This document shows, in pieces, positions 33,535-42,446 of a stretch of DNA of 64,000 nt. A program made the translations under genes and the position numbers. The notes beneath the pieces are model-generated. The model did no database searches, was not told the DNA's origin, and was given only the letters and a program-made list of their open reading frames with translations. How positions within the stretch are numbered: the first letter of the stretch is position 1; the number at the start of each line of letters is the position of its first letter. The stretch is from NCBI GenBank assembly GCA_964641155.1, contig CAZXJO010000006.1, forward strand, positions 47,769 through 111,768. Direction: 5' to 3'. The DNA comes from DTCV01 sp964641155. Lineage in GTDB: Archaea > Thermoproteota > Thermoprotei_A > Sulfolobales > NBVN01.

Positions 33535-35685
33535 ATGTGCGAGCGCTCAGGTAATGAGGGCTGTTCAGGAAGGGGTGAGAGATCCTACGACGTGACGGTT
33601 GCTATAGTCGGCAATCCTAACGTCGGCAAATCGACGATGTTTAACATATTGACAGGGAAATCAGCACACGTCGCTAACTGGCCGGGAGTGACTGTAGAAA
33701 CTAAGGAAGGGCTTAAAGAATGGGGCGGGCTTAGGATAAGATTCGTAGACCTCCCCGGCATCTACGGCTTAAGCGCCCTGTCGTTGGAGGAGGTCGTCAG
33801 TAGGGAGTACATAGTTGAGGGTGATGCGGACCTGGTAATCGGGTTGGTCGACGCCACAGCACCTGAAAGGTCGCTATACCTCCCAATACAACTCCTCGAG
33901 CTAACGCCGAAAGTCGTCATAGCACTCACTAAGATCGATGAGATGGACAGATTAGGTATTCACATACATTACGATAAGCTGGAGTCCCTGTTAGGAGTCC
34001 CTGTGATCCCGACATCAGCCATTCAAATGAAGGGTATTAGAGAGTTACTCCACGCCGTAGTGGAAATGCATAGCGGTAGGAGGCGCGGTAGGCTGTTGAA
34101 CATCGACTACGGGAGCCTGGAACCTTTCATAGCCGAAGTCTCCAAGGTCATTTCGAAGTCGGAGGTACTTAGGAAATACCCCCCTCGTTGGGCGGCTATA
34201 AAGCTGTTAGAGGGTGATAGAAGGCTTGAAGACCTACTACTATCCAGTAATGAGCTGGAAATATACAATAAGGTCCAGGAGGTAAGAGAGTCACTGAGAC
34301 GTAGCATTGGGAGGGACCCCTCCGAACTAATCATAAATACTAGGTTCGAGTTCGTGAACAACATAACGAAGGAGGTTGTCGTAAGGGTCGAGGGAGGAGG
34401 ACGTAGGGAGTTAGTTGACCAAATATTCAGCAAGCCCCTCCTAGGCATGCTATCAAGTATAGCCATCCTGTTCACCTCGCTCTTCTTAGTTTTCTCAATC
34501 AATATGGGATTCCCATTAAACATCATATTGAGGTATTTGGGGCTGCACCAACAGGCTGAGGCGATTGAGGCATACAGCCTGAACAGAGTTGTTAGCAGGT
34601 TGTTTGACATGCTCTCAGCGTGGGTTAAGGAGACGTTGGAGGGGTATAGCCCGTTAATAGCTTCCTTAGTAGGTGATGGTGTGGTTGTTGGTTTAGGGGC
34701 CGTGATCTCGTTCCTCCCACTAATATTCATGGTATTCTTAATGCTTGCAGTGCTTGAGGACAGTGGGTTAGCGCCTAGGATAGCTGTAAGCTTCCACAAC
34801 GTCTTCAGTAGGTTCGGGTACTCGGGCAGTGCTATATACCCATTAATTGTTGGTATGGGCTGTAACGTCCCCGCAGTCCTCGCGAGCAGGACATCGGTGG
34901 ATGAGTCAGAGAGGTTTCAGATGATCCTCTCCGCCCCCTTCATCCCGTGCCAGGCTAGGTTAATCGTCGTATCAGCGTTAGTCACAGCCTACTTCAAGAC
35001 ACCACTACTCCAAGCACTTGCATTCATCTCAATGTACTTTGCCGGAGTTGCTATGTATCTACTCACCGGGTTGGTGCTGAGGAAGGCTGTCTTCAAGGTC
35101 AAGGAGAACCCTGAACTGATCCTTGAACTGCCGTTAATGCATATTCCTAAGTTAAGGGTTGTCTGGTGGATTGCTTGGGACTACACGAAGCACTTCCTAA
35201 GGAAGGCGGGCGTGATACTGTTCTCGTTAAGCATTGTCGTCTGGGCACTGATCAACTTAGGACCCAGCGGGGTTGTTGGGGACATCAGCGAGAGCTTCGT
35301 AGCCCTCATCGGGGGTGTAGTAGCGCATGCGTTGAAGCCCTTCGACTTAGAGGGTGGGAATGCTTGGGTAGTGGCCTTCGCATTAACTCAAGGCTTCATA
35401 GCTAAGGAGTCCATAATCGGGACCCTAGCACTGATACAGGGAACTGCTGACGTCGGTGAGGCCGTGAGGTCTTTAGGCCTGACAGTACCTCAGGCATATG
35501 TGTTAATACTCTTCATAACCCTCTACGTCCCCTGCCTAGCAACCGTAGCCGTGATACTCCAAGAAAGTAAGAGCTTAAGGCTGACGGTAATGCAGGTTCT
35601 TTACATGACCTCAACCGCCTACTTAATCAGCCTCCTAACCTACCACATACTTAAGATTTTGGCATGGGTGGTTGGGGTTGCGTGA
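33535..35685 (+). CDS. feoB: FeoB, GTP-dependent ferrous iron transporter
   Basis: Ferrous iron permease of 716 residues. The cytoplasmic G domain is at the N-terminus with GNPNVGKS at 26-33, the DLPGIYGLSALS switch, and TKIDE. After a helical region, the membrane domain (about 300-716) contains IGMGCNVPAVLASRT-like and PFIPCQARLIVVS segments, which hold the conserved cysteines of the ion path. I start at ATG 33535, not at TTG 33523: the TTG would be only two bases past the operator palindrome and before any possible transcription start. Overlaps the FeoC-like gene by 14 bp. Confidence 0.95.
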   Translation: MCERSGNEGCSGRGERSYDVTVAIVGNPNVGKSTMFNILTGKSAHVANWPGVTVETKEGLKEWGGLRIRFVDLPGIYGLSALSLEEVVSREYIVEGDADLVIGLVDATAPERSLYLPIQLLELTPKVVIALTKIDEMDRLGIHIHYDKLESLLGVPVIPTSAIQMKGIRELLHAVVEMHSGRRRGRLLNIDYGSLEPFIAEVSKVISKSEVLRKYPPRWAAIKLLEGDRRLEDLLLSSNELEIYNKVQEVRESLRRSIGRDPSELIINTRFEFVNNITKEVVVRVEGGGRRELVDQIFSKPLLGMLSSIAILFTSLFLVFSINMGFPLNIILRYLGLHQQAEAIEAYSLNRVVSRLFDMLSAWVKETLEGYSPLIASLVGDGVVVGLGAVISFLPLIFMVFLMLAVLEDSGLAPRIAVSFHNVFSRFGYSGSAIYPLIVGMGCNVPAVLASRTSVDESERFQMILSAPFIPCQARLIVVSALVTAYFKTPLLQALAFISMYFAGVAMYLLTGLVLRKAVFKVKENPELILELPLMHIPKLRVVWWIAWDYTKHFLRKAGVILFSLSIVVWALINLGPSGVVGDISESFVALIGGVVAHALKPFDLEGGNAWVVAFALTQGFIAKESIIGTLALIQGTADVGEAVRSLGLTVPQAYVLILFITLYVPCLATVAVILQESKSLRLTVMQVLYMTSTAYLISLLTYHILKILAWVVGVA

Positions 35686-35941
35686 AAACGTGGTTGACGA
35701 ACTGATAAATTTCTTAAATGGTAAGGGGTGCGCCACTGCAAGCGAAATTGCTCGTAACCTAGGCATGAGTTTACGAGAAGTCAACACCTTGCTGGGAGTT
35801 TTAATTGGTGAGGGTGTTGTCGAGGAGGTGGACCTCACGTCTAGGTGTAGGTCATGCCCGCTCAGCGGTTCATGCGGTATTAGGGACAGGTATGGGACGT
35901 TAAAAGCATTTAAGTTAAGGAGTAATAAGCTAGTGAAGTGA
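35672..35941 (+). CDS. FeoC-like winged-helix protein with cysteine cluster
   Basis: Small protein of 89 residues. A helix-turn-helix (ATASEIARNLGMSLREVNTLLGVLIGEGVV, about 21-50) is followed by Cys59-x2-Cys62-x5-Cys68, which fits an oxygen-sensitive iron-sulfur site as in FeoC. Overlap with feoB shows translational coupling. In bacteria FeoC protects or regulates FeoB. The start is TTG. Its last codons overlap the box C/D sRNA candidate. Confidence 0.8.
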   Translation: MGLRENVVDELINFLNGKGCATASEIARNLGMSLREVNTLLGVLIGEGVVEEVDLTSRCRSCPLSGSCGIRDRYGTLKAFKLRSNKLVK

Positions 35942-35985
35942 TGAATAATTCGTGAATGATCAGTGATTAAGGACTCGAATGCTGA
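35938..35985 (+). ncRNA. Box C/D guide sRNA candidate, predicted tRNA Cm56 guide
   Basis: Order of elements: C box GTGATGA (35938-35944), 11-nt guide, degenerate D' ATGA, 3-nt spacer, C' GTGATTA (35963-35969), 12-nt guide AGGACTCGAATG, D box CTGA (35982-35985). The guide is complementary to the tRNA T-arm sequence TTCGAGTCC. The fifth base before the D box is the G that pairs with C56, so the predicted product is 2'-O-methyl-C56. A TATA-like CATTTAAGT sits about 27 nt before the C box. Most archaea make Cm56 with the protein Trm56. Pyrobaculum is the known case of an sRNA doing it. Overlap with the 3' end of a gene is common for such sRNAs. Confidence 0.7.
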
Positions 35986-36039
35986 TAGAAGTTCTAGCCG
36001 AATCCACCCAGGCAGTGGATTTTATCATCTGGCAGGGAC

Positions 36040-36786
36040 TCAGTAATCAGGCCCTCCGCCATTGATGATTAGGTGAATTACGTCGCCGGAGTACACCTTA
36101 ACGACCCCTCCATCAGTCCTCACAATTAACGCACCGTCTAGGTCTATATCCGAAGCTAAGCCCTCAACAACGTCTTCGGACGTGATCACCTTCACCCTCC
36201 TACCTATTGTCGCACTGAGCGCCTTCCACCTGCCGATGATCTCCTCAACACGCCCAGCTAACATCGATGAGTACCCCACGTCAAGACCCCTCAAAAATTG
36301 ATTAAGTAGCGGTCCCATGGGTACGTGGAAGCCCAAGTACTCCTTGAGCGATATTGCTATGTCCTTAAGCTCCCCACGTAACTCGTTGTTCACGTTAACG
36401 CCGACTCCTAGGAGCACGTAGTCCACTACGTTGCCAGCGATCCTGGCCTCGGATAGGATGCCGCATAACTTCCTACCATCAAGTAGTACATCGTTCGGCC
36501 ACTTCAGGCTTAAAGGCACGTCATACAACTTATTAATGCCCTCAACCACGGACAGACCTGCGATGAGGTTGATGAGTTGGAGGCTTACATGAGCTTTAGG
36601 CCTCAGGATGATCGTCATCCAGAGGCCACCTTCATCAGCCACCCACCTCCTCCCCAACCTACCCCTACCGGCAGTCATTCTATCAGCAATGACCACAGTG
36701 CCCTCATCCCAACCCCTCTCAGCTAATTCCCTGGCCAGGTCCTGGGTTGAGGCGCATTCCCTCACACTGTAAATCCTGAACATCAT
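36040..36786 (-). CDS. birA: Biotin--protein ligase (BirA catalytic domain)
   Basis: Attaches biotin to carboxylase carrier proteins. 248 residues without a DNA-binding domain, so enzyme only. Motifs: ECASTQDLARELAERGWDEGTVV, GRGRLGRRW (the biotinyl-AMP loop), KWPNDVLLDGRKLCGILSEA, LLGVGVNVNNE. The C-terminal small beta domain (about 190-245) is present. Start at one of two adjacent ATG codons. Confidence 0.94.
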   Translation of the reverse strand: MMFRIYSVRECASTQDLARELAERGWDEGTVVIADRMTAGRGRLGRRWVADEGGLWMTIILRPKAHVSLQLINLIAGLSVVEGINKLYDVPLSLKWPNDVLLDGRKLCGILSEARIAGNVVDYVLLGVGVNVNNELRGELKDIAISLKEYLGFHVPMGPLLNQFLRGLDVGYSSMLAGRVEEIIGRWKALSATIGRRVKVITSEDVVEGLASDIDLDGALIVRTDGGVVKVYSGDVIHLIINGGGPDY

Positions 36787-36900
36787 ATCAATTAGTAATC
36801 CCCAGCCGTCATTAAAGCTTTTAACTTAGAACAGAACCAGACTTTAACGCTGACCAAGTAAGGATCAGCATGGAGAACATCAAGCGGGTTGTGATGGAGA

Positions 36901-38088
36901 TTGCCTGAAACCGATCCAGGCATGTATAAGTGGTTGGTTCTCGCGGCCATTGTTGTAGCCTTCATGATTGTCGCAGCATCACAGCTAGCGTCGGTCTCAC
37001 CTTCCATACCTGTGTTCATGGATGTCTTCAGCATAAACGCCACTCTCGCGGGCTTACTTACTTCGGTCTGGGCGTTGGCGAGGATCATCATATCCTTACC
37101 AGCCGGTACAATAGCCACTAAATTCGGAGGGAAGGCATCGTACTTCTTCGGGATCGCGGCGTCGACCGTTGGTTGGGCCATAGCAGTACTAGCACCGAAT
37201 TACCCCACACTCCTAGCCGGTAGGTTCGTCATGGGTTTCGGGGCTGGGACAATGAGCGTTGCGGGCCCCATCATAATATCAGAGTGGTTCCCGAGAAGCA
37301 GGTTAGGCACTGCCATGGGATTGTGGGCGGTGGCGATGCCTTTGGGTGTCGTATGGGAACTTCCGTTAATGGCTTGGCTTATTTCGACTACTGGTTGGAG
37401 GCAGGCTTATGTCCTGTTCCTATTGCTCTCACTAGCCATCACCGCACCCCTCGTAATGGTGTTGAGGAAGCCCCCACCCCACCCCCTCAAGACGGAATCG
37501 CAGAGATCGCTGCCGAAAATGTCCGAGATTCTGAGGAACCGCCCCTTCATAGCGGCTTGCTTAGCCATATTTTTCGGGCTCGGATTGTGGAGCATACATT
37601 CAACGTACATCGTGAAATGGTGTATGGTGAAAGGGTATGAGTACATGGTGGCGTCACTACTCGCGACAACGCTCAACATGGGGTGTATCATATCCCAGGT
37701 GGGTACTGGGTATGTCTCAGATAAGTTGCTGGGCGGTCGCCAGAAACCGTTATTCCTAGTGGGTGTTGCGGTAAGCTCCTCGATGACCGTTCTCCTCCCA
37801 CACACCGCTTCAGAACTAACCACCTTACTAGCCGCAATACTTATTGGTGTTGGTGTCGCCCCGGTGACGGTGGCGATGTTCGCGATACCGATTAGGATCG
37901 CTAAACCTGAGGAAAGAGGTATTGCGATGGGGTTTACTGGGATGTTCATGTATGCCTCCTACATGCTGACGTTGTTGGCCGGTTACATGTTCGACGTCCA
38001 CGGATTGGCTGCAGCATGCATCATCACCGGTGCCGTAGGCCTCCTCAGCGCTACCATGATGGCTCTCGGCGTTAAAGTAAAAGTTTGA
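36901..38088 (+). CDS. MFS transporter (CynX/NarK-like)
   Basis: Major facilitator of 395 residues with about 12 helices. Loop 2-3 reads GTIATKFGGKASYFFGIAAS; helix 4-5 has AGRFVMGFGAGTMSVAGPIIISEWFP and GTAMGLWAVAMPLGV, of the anion/cyanate-nitrate type. In the second half, YVSDKLLGGRQKPLFLVG repeats the loop motif. Begins with TTG. No metabolic neighbour identifies the substrate. Confidence 0.87.
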   Translation: MPETDPGMYKWLVLAAIVVAFMIVAASQLASVSPSIPVFMDVFSINATLAGLLTSVWALARIIISLPAGTIATKFGGKASYFFGIAASTVGWAIAVLAPNYPTLLAGRFVMGFGAGTMSVAGPIIISEWFPRSRLGTAMGLWAVAMPLGVVWELPLMAWLISTTGWRQAYVLFLLLSLAITAPLVMVLRKPPPHPLKTESQRSLPKMSEILRNRPFIAACLAIFFGLGLWSIHSTYIVKWCMVKGYEYMVASLLATTLNMGCIISQVGTGYVSDKLLGGRQKPLFLVGVAVSSSMTVLLPHTASELTTLLAAILIGVGVAPVTVAMFAIPIRIAKPEERGIAMGFTGMFMYASYMLTLLAGYMFDVHGLAAACIITGAVGLLSATMMALGVKVKV

Positions 38089-38171
38089 CTCAGTAGTAAT
38101 GGTCTAAGTGAAGAAACCCTAGGAAACGCCCACCTTACCCGCAATTACTATAAGCAAACTGTTCAAGTACT

Positions 38172-38187
38172 TCAAAAATTTTTAAAC
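38172..38187 (+). promoter_or_regulatory. TATA-box promoter of the cDPG synthetase gene
   Basis: CAAAAATTTTTAAACC about 40 nt before the ATG at 38220, consistent with a short leader carrying GGGAGG. Confidence 0.5.
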
Positions 38188-38219
38188 CTTAAACGGACGT
38201 GGTTAGGGAGGTATTCCGA

Positions 38220-39548
38220 ATGGTTAAGAGGGTCATAATAGCGGGGGCGGGTGGTAGGGACTTCCATAACTTCTTAGTATACTTCAGGGACAACCCCGAC
38301 TATGAAGTAGTGGCATTCACAGCCACACAAATACCTGGAATAGAAAGGAGGAGGTTCCCACCGGAGCTGGCAGGGCCCAGATATCCTTTAGGAATCCCTA
38401 TCTACCCCGAATCCGAGCTGGGTAGGCTTATCAAGGAATTCAACGTTGATGAGGTAGTCCTCTCATACAGCGACCTGTCATACGGGACAGTAGGTAGGTT
38501 GGCCTCAACCGTCCTTGCAGCAGGCGCGTCCTTCAGACTATTCTCACCACGTGAAACGTTTCTGAAATCCTACAAGCCAGTCATCGCTGTTACAGCTGTA
38601 AGGACTGGGGCTGGTAAGTCAACGGTTTCCAGAGCTGTAGTTAGGGAGCTTATGAGGAGGGGTTTGAAGGTAGTTCCAATAAGGCATCCGATGGCGTACG
38701 GAGACCTCCTGAAGTCAGCGGTCCAGGTATTTGTCACTGAGGAGGACTTCATTAAGCACGGAATAACTATCGAGGAGAGGGAGGAGTACGAACAGTACAT
38801 CAGATTAGGCATACCTGTCCTAGCCGGCGTTGACTATGGGAGAATACTTTTAGAGGCTGAGAAGATGGGTGATGTAATTCTCTGGGACGGAGGGAATAAC
38901 GACACACCCTTCATAAAGTTCGACTACATGGTCACCGTCGCAGACGCCATGAGGCCGGGTCAGGAAGTTGGCTCATACCCAGGTGAGGTTAACGTTAGGC
39001 TGGCTAATGCAGTCATAGTGAATAAGGCGTCCAGGGTGAGTAGAACCAACGTGGAGAAGATAATATCGAACGTTAGGGACATCAATCCTGACGCAGAAAT
39101 AGTGGTCGCGGACATGGATGTAGTAGTGGACAATCCGGAGCACATCAGAGGTAAGAGGGTGGCAGTTATAGAGGACTCACCTTCAGTCACACACGGAGAA
39201 CTACCCTACGGGGCTGGTTACGTAGCAGCTGAGAAATACGGGGCTGCAGAAATAGTTGACCCTAAGCCCTACGCTGTAGGTATCATTAAGGCTATGATTG
39301 AGAAGTACAGCCACATGCGGAACGTCATACCGTCAACGGGTTACTCACCTGAACAGGTAAGGGACTTAAACGAAACCCTTTCAAGGATGGATGCGGACTC
39401 AGTGATACTTGGGACCCCGGCTGATATTACGAAGCTCCTCACCGTGAAGGTACCAGTAGTTAAAGTGTCTTGGGAGTTAAAGGTATTGGAAGGACGTTCG
39501 ATAAGCGAGCTAGTGGATGAGTTCCTCTCCCGCACAACTAAGCAATAA
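38220..39548 (+). CDS. cpgS: Cyclic 2,3-diphosphoglycerate synthetase
   Basis: Forms the intramolecular phosphoanhydride of cyclic 2,3-diphosphoglycerate, a thermoprotectant and phosphate store of thermophilic archaea, from 2,3-diphosphoglycerate and ATP. 442 residues with an N-terminal Rossmann-like part (RVIIAGAGGRDFHNFLVYF), a P-loop RTGAGKST at 128-135, and ILWDGGNNDTPF and ADAMRPGQEVGSYPGE, typical of this family. I start at ATG 38220 since a GGGAGG ribosome site precedes it by about 9 nt; a GTG seven codons earlier would lie before that site. Confidence 0.88.
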   Translation: MVKRVIIAGAGGRDFHNFLVYFRDNPDYEVVAFTATQIPGIERRRFPPELAGPRYPLGIPIYPESELGRLIKEFNVDEVVLSYSDLSYGTVGRLASTVLAAGASFRLFSPRETFLKSYKPVIAVTAVRTGAGKSTVSRAVVRELMRRGLKVVPIRHPMAYGDLLKSAVQVFVTEEDFIKHGITIEEREEYEQYIRLGIPVLAGVDYGRILLEAEKMGDVILWDGGNNDTPFIKFDYMVTVADAMRPGQEVGSYPGEVNVRLANAVIVNKASRVSRTNVEKIISNVRDINPDAEIVVADMDVVVDNPEHIRGKRVAVIEDSPSVTHGELPYGAGYVAAEKYGAAEIVDPKPYAVGIIKAMIEKYSHMRNVIPSTGYSPEQVRDLNETLSRMDADSVILGTPADITKLLTVKVPVVKVSWELKVLEGRSISELVDEFLSRTTKQ

Positions 39549-39587
39549 CACATAGCAATTGTTTGAAGAAGTCTCAGCCATCAAGAC

Positions 39588-39643
39588 TCAGACTTTTTAA
39601 ACTGAAACCAATCATCGTTTTCAGACCTTCCACACTTCATCAT
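39588..39643 (-). ncRNA. Possible box C/D sRNA (weaker candidate)
   Basis: On the reverse strand: C box ATGATGA, 12-nt guide AGTGTGGAAGGT, D' CTGA, 2-nt spacer, C' ACGATGA (one change from consensus), a 20-nt stretch, then CTGA. The first half is regular; the second guide is too long for the standard layout. A good TATA element, CTTATAAG (39669-39676), is about 29 nt upstream and serves no protein gene. I do not recognise a target. The remaining 190-bp gap holds nothing else. Confidence 0.4.
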
Positions 39644-39738
39644 TCCATTTACTGCATTGGCGCAGCCCCTTATAAGTTACTCCCCGGTCGCAGACCGTTA
39701 TGAACATAATTTAAGGTACTAAATAATCGACTGACACA

Positions 39739-40599
39739 CTACAGCACTGATGTGACGAGTCCTGCGAAGATCATTAAAGCCCCTATAACGTTGTTGACGG
39801 TGGGTCTTTCCTTACTTATTACTTTAACCGTTATTTGGGAAATTACCGGCGTTAGCGCCGTCGCTATCGTCGCTACCGAAACACCTACCACGTTTATTAC
39901 GTGGGTGAAGATGTAGAGGCCTAACCCCCAACCAAGCACGCCGTTAATTGCGGACGCGTACACCATTTCTTTAGTGTTCTTCCTCACATATCTGCGGTCC
40001 ACGACGATGCTAGCTGGCAGGAACGCCGCGGCTACAAAAGCTATCCTGATGGTAATAAACGTGAGCGGGTCAACATCTATTAACGCAACCTTAATCAACG
40101 TTATGGCAGTCGCCCAAGATAGGGAGGCCACCGAAGAATACACTATGCCCGAAAAGGTGACCCCCTTCCTCAACTCCCTACCCCTTGTAGCAATAATTAT
40201 TCCTAGGAACGCCATGGTAGACCCTAAGACGAGTGTAATCTTCATGAGTTCTCCGAGGAAGAACACAGCCAAGGCCTGAGCAACGAATATGTAGGTGTAG
40301 CTCAGAATTACCGCCGGGGAGCCACCGATAAGTTGGATGGCCTTAGCATATGATGTGTCTCCGAGTCCTGGACCCAGCATTGCCGATACGAAGGTGATTA
40401 AAAGGCATTGAGGGCCGGGCGCCTCAAACCTAACACCTAGGAGGTATGATGAGGGCAGTAACACGGAAAGAGCTGCAATAGCTCTAAGTAAAGTGTACGT
40501 AATAGGTTTGATGTTGGCTCTAAACCTTGACACAACAGCTGGTTCGAGGCTCCATATAGTCGAGGCTAAGATCATTGCCAAGTACTCTACTTTAACCAC
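39739..40599 (-). CDS. EamA/DMT-family transporter
   Basis: 286 residues with ten predicted helices in two EamA repeats: first MILASTIWSLEPAVVSRFR to GIIIATRG, second SGIVYSSVASLSWATAITLIKVAL to the C-terminus. Members export amino acids or metabolites. Helix-end PVISQITVKVISKERP is typical of the second repeat. Substrate unknown. Confidence 0.87.
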   Translation of the reverse strand: MVKVEYLAMILASTIWSLEPAVVSRFRANIKPITYTLLRAIAALSVLLPSSYLLGVRFEAPGPQCLLITFVSAMLGPGLGDTSYAKAIQLIGGSPAVILSYTYIFVAQALAVFFLGELMKITLVLGSTMAFLGIIIATRGRELRKGVTFSGIVYSSVASLSWATAITLIKVALIDVDPLTFITIRIAFVAAAFLPASIVVDRRYVRKNTKEMVYASAINGVLGWGLGLYIFTHVINVVGVSVATIATALTPVISQITVKVISKERPTVNNVIGALMIFAGLVTSVL

Positions 40600-40835
40600 C
40601 TTTTACACCGCATTCTCGGACAAAAAAACTTTGAGCATCACGACCGTCCAGATACGTGTTACATGTAGCTCCGGCCCCACTACCCCGGACACCTCCTCAC
40701 AGCCCCGGGTGCATGTCTTCGATAAGTCCCACACCTCGGTTGTGAGGTCCCCAAACCACGTGCGCTGTTGAAAACGTAAGCCGGAGGTAAAACCAGGGAG
40801 GTGTGTGCGGTGAACGCAGCTAACGTCCCCGTAGA

Positions 40836-40847
40836 TACGTTTTTAAC
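40836..40847 (+). promoter_or_regulatory. TATA-like element before the 40871 gene
   Basis: ATACGTTTTTAA about 25-30 nt before the GTG start, fitting a nearly leaderless transcript. The rest of the 271-bp gap shows no feature I can support. Confidence 0.4.
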
Positions 40848-40870
40848 TGTAGTACCTGAGATAGTCAACG

Positions 40871-41230
40871 GTGCTATCTACGAGTTTAGAAGGTAGGGAT
40901 ATTAGCGAGGATGAGAGGATTTGGGGGTTCGTAGGCTGGCTTGCCTCAATAGTCGGGGCAATAGTTGTCCTTATACTTAAGCCTGAATACAGGTATGCGA
41001 AGTACTGGGCCTACCTCTCAATATCCTTCTTCGTGATAATCATGGTTTCAGGAGTGGTTGTCGGGATTCTGAGCTTCATACCTCTGCTCGGTTGGTTCAT
41101 AGGGGCACTCGTCCAGCTCTCATTACTGATTACGTGGGTTTTAGGGCTGCTTAAGTCGTTCTCGAAAGTGTTTTGGAAGCCACCCGTAATATACGACCTC
41201 GCTAAGATGTTTGGAATAGAGAGAATTTAA
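40871..41230 (+). CDS. Small membrane protein, DUF4870-like
   Basis: 119 residues with three helices: ERIWGFVGWLASIVGAIVVLIL, a second at about 50-72, and a third at about 78-97, ending in a basic amphipathic tail. The early D-E-R-x-W-G-F and KPEYRYAKYWAYLS pattern resembles the DUF4870 layout. Function unknown. Confidence 0.55.
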   Translation: MLSTSLEGRDISEDERIWGFVGWLASIVGAIVVLILKPEYRYAKYWAYLSISFFVIIMVSGVVVGILSFIPLLGWFIGALVQLSLLITWVLGLLKSFSKVFWKPPVIYDLAKMFGIERI

Positions 41231-41252
41231 TAACCCACCCTAAAAATCGTAT

Positions 41253-42338
41253 TTGCTGAAACTGCTAAATGCTAATAAAGTTGTTAACGTGAATTCTCCA
41301 GGGTTGGGGCTGGGTATTAAGGGCAACGAGGAGTTAGGGTATTGGGTTGGTGAGCTACCTAAAGGATGTAAGTTATGTTTCAAGGGCTCTAAGTCCGTAC
41401 TGTTCATAACTGGTTTATGTAGCGAGAAGTGCTTCTACTGCCCTATTTCCGTAAGTAGGAAGTCAAGGGATGTGATATTCATTAATGACGTTGAGGTGAG
41501 GGACTGGCGTGACGTCTGGAGGGAAGTTGCTGGAACGCTTTCCGAAGGTGTGGGGATAACTGGAGGCGACCCTTTAGAGGTCACAGCCAGGGTAGTCGGC
41601 GTAATTAAGTCCGTGAAGGAGGTCTTCGGGGACAAGTTCCACGTACATCTATACACAAGCGGCTCTAAACTGGATGCAAGCACTCTCAGCATGCTTGAAA
41701 GAGCCGGACTGGATGAGCTAAGGATACACATAACATCACATAGGTCCTTAGAGGTCGTTAAGGTAGCTCTTAGAAGCTCTTTAGACGTGGTCGTTGAAAA
41801 TCCCGTACTCCCCGGCCAAACAACCAATTTATTGGAGTTAATTGTGAAGCTTGACGAGATGGGTGTGAAGTACGTAAACCTTAACGAGCTTGAAGTAAGT
41901 GAGTCAAACCTAGAGTTATTCCTCATTAGGGGGTTTAAAATAAACCCCGACGGAAGGTCTGTTACAGGTTCAAGAGAGGTGGCAATGGAAGTTATTAAGA
42001 GGGTTAATGACTTAGGCCTAAGCATATCACTCCACTTCTGTCCTGCCACCTACAAGGATTTGCATCAATATAGTAGGAGGCTGATGAGGAGGGGTATGGC
42101 GACCAAGAGGGTTTTCGAAGAATTAGGTAACGGCTTAGTCAAGTGGCTGGAAGTAGGGCTTAAGGATGGGGGGAGGGTTATGAAGGACCTGTGGCTTAAG
42201 GACCTAGCAGTTAGGTCTTCTGACAAGTACATGACCCACCATAGATTCGCCAACCTGGCGGTGAAGGGCAAGATCGTTGAAGCACTGCCAGTAACGCCTA
42301 GGAAAATACTAAATGAAACACATGTGAACACTTTGTGA
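41253..42338 (+). CDS. Radical SAM protein (archaeal, COG2108-like)
   Basis: 361 residues. Cluster motif Cys56-x3-Cys60-x2-Cys63 in GLCSEKCFYCPIS, preceded by a second pair GCKLC (Cys39, Cys42). GITGGDPLEVTARVVGVIK is the SAM-binding GGDP motif, and HVHLYTSG follows. The C-terminal part after about 260 lacks a recognisable extra cluster. Substrate unknown. Starts at TTG; the neighbour upstream is only 22 bp away. Confidence 0.82.
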   Translation: MLKLLNANKVVNVNSPGLGLGIKGNEELGYWVGELPKGCKLCFKGSKSVLFITGLCSEKCFYCPISVSRKSRDVIFINDVEVRDWRDVWREVAGTLSEGVGITGGDPLEVTARVVGVIKSVKEVFGDKFHVHLYTSGSKLDASTLSMLERAGLDELRIHITSHRSLEVVKVALRSSLDVVVENPVLPGQTTNLLELIVKLDEMGVKYVNLNELEVSESNLELFLIRGFKINPDGRSVTGSREVAMEVIKRVNDLGLSISLHFCPATYKDLHQYSRRLMRRGMATKRVFEELGNGLVKWLEVGLKDGGRVMKDLWLKDLAVRSSDKYMTHHRFANLAVKGKIVEALPVTPRKILNETHVNTL

Positions 42339-42446
42339 GCCTCTAAGTATTAGTTGGAATCTCATCAATCTCCGAGATGAGGAAGTGGTGAAAGCCTCAC
42401 ATTAAGCTTAATACTCCCCGGCCTAATCAGATATGGGTTGATGTGA

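Noticed and set aside
40680..40868. 62-codon reverse frame between EamA and a small membrane protein
   Set aside because: No start signal, no conserved pattern and it covers the promoter of the forward gene.
42339..42446. Forward TGATG-like and GAGATGAGG motifs as a C/D sRNA
   Set aside because: No CTGA at the required distances on either strand.
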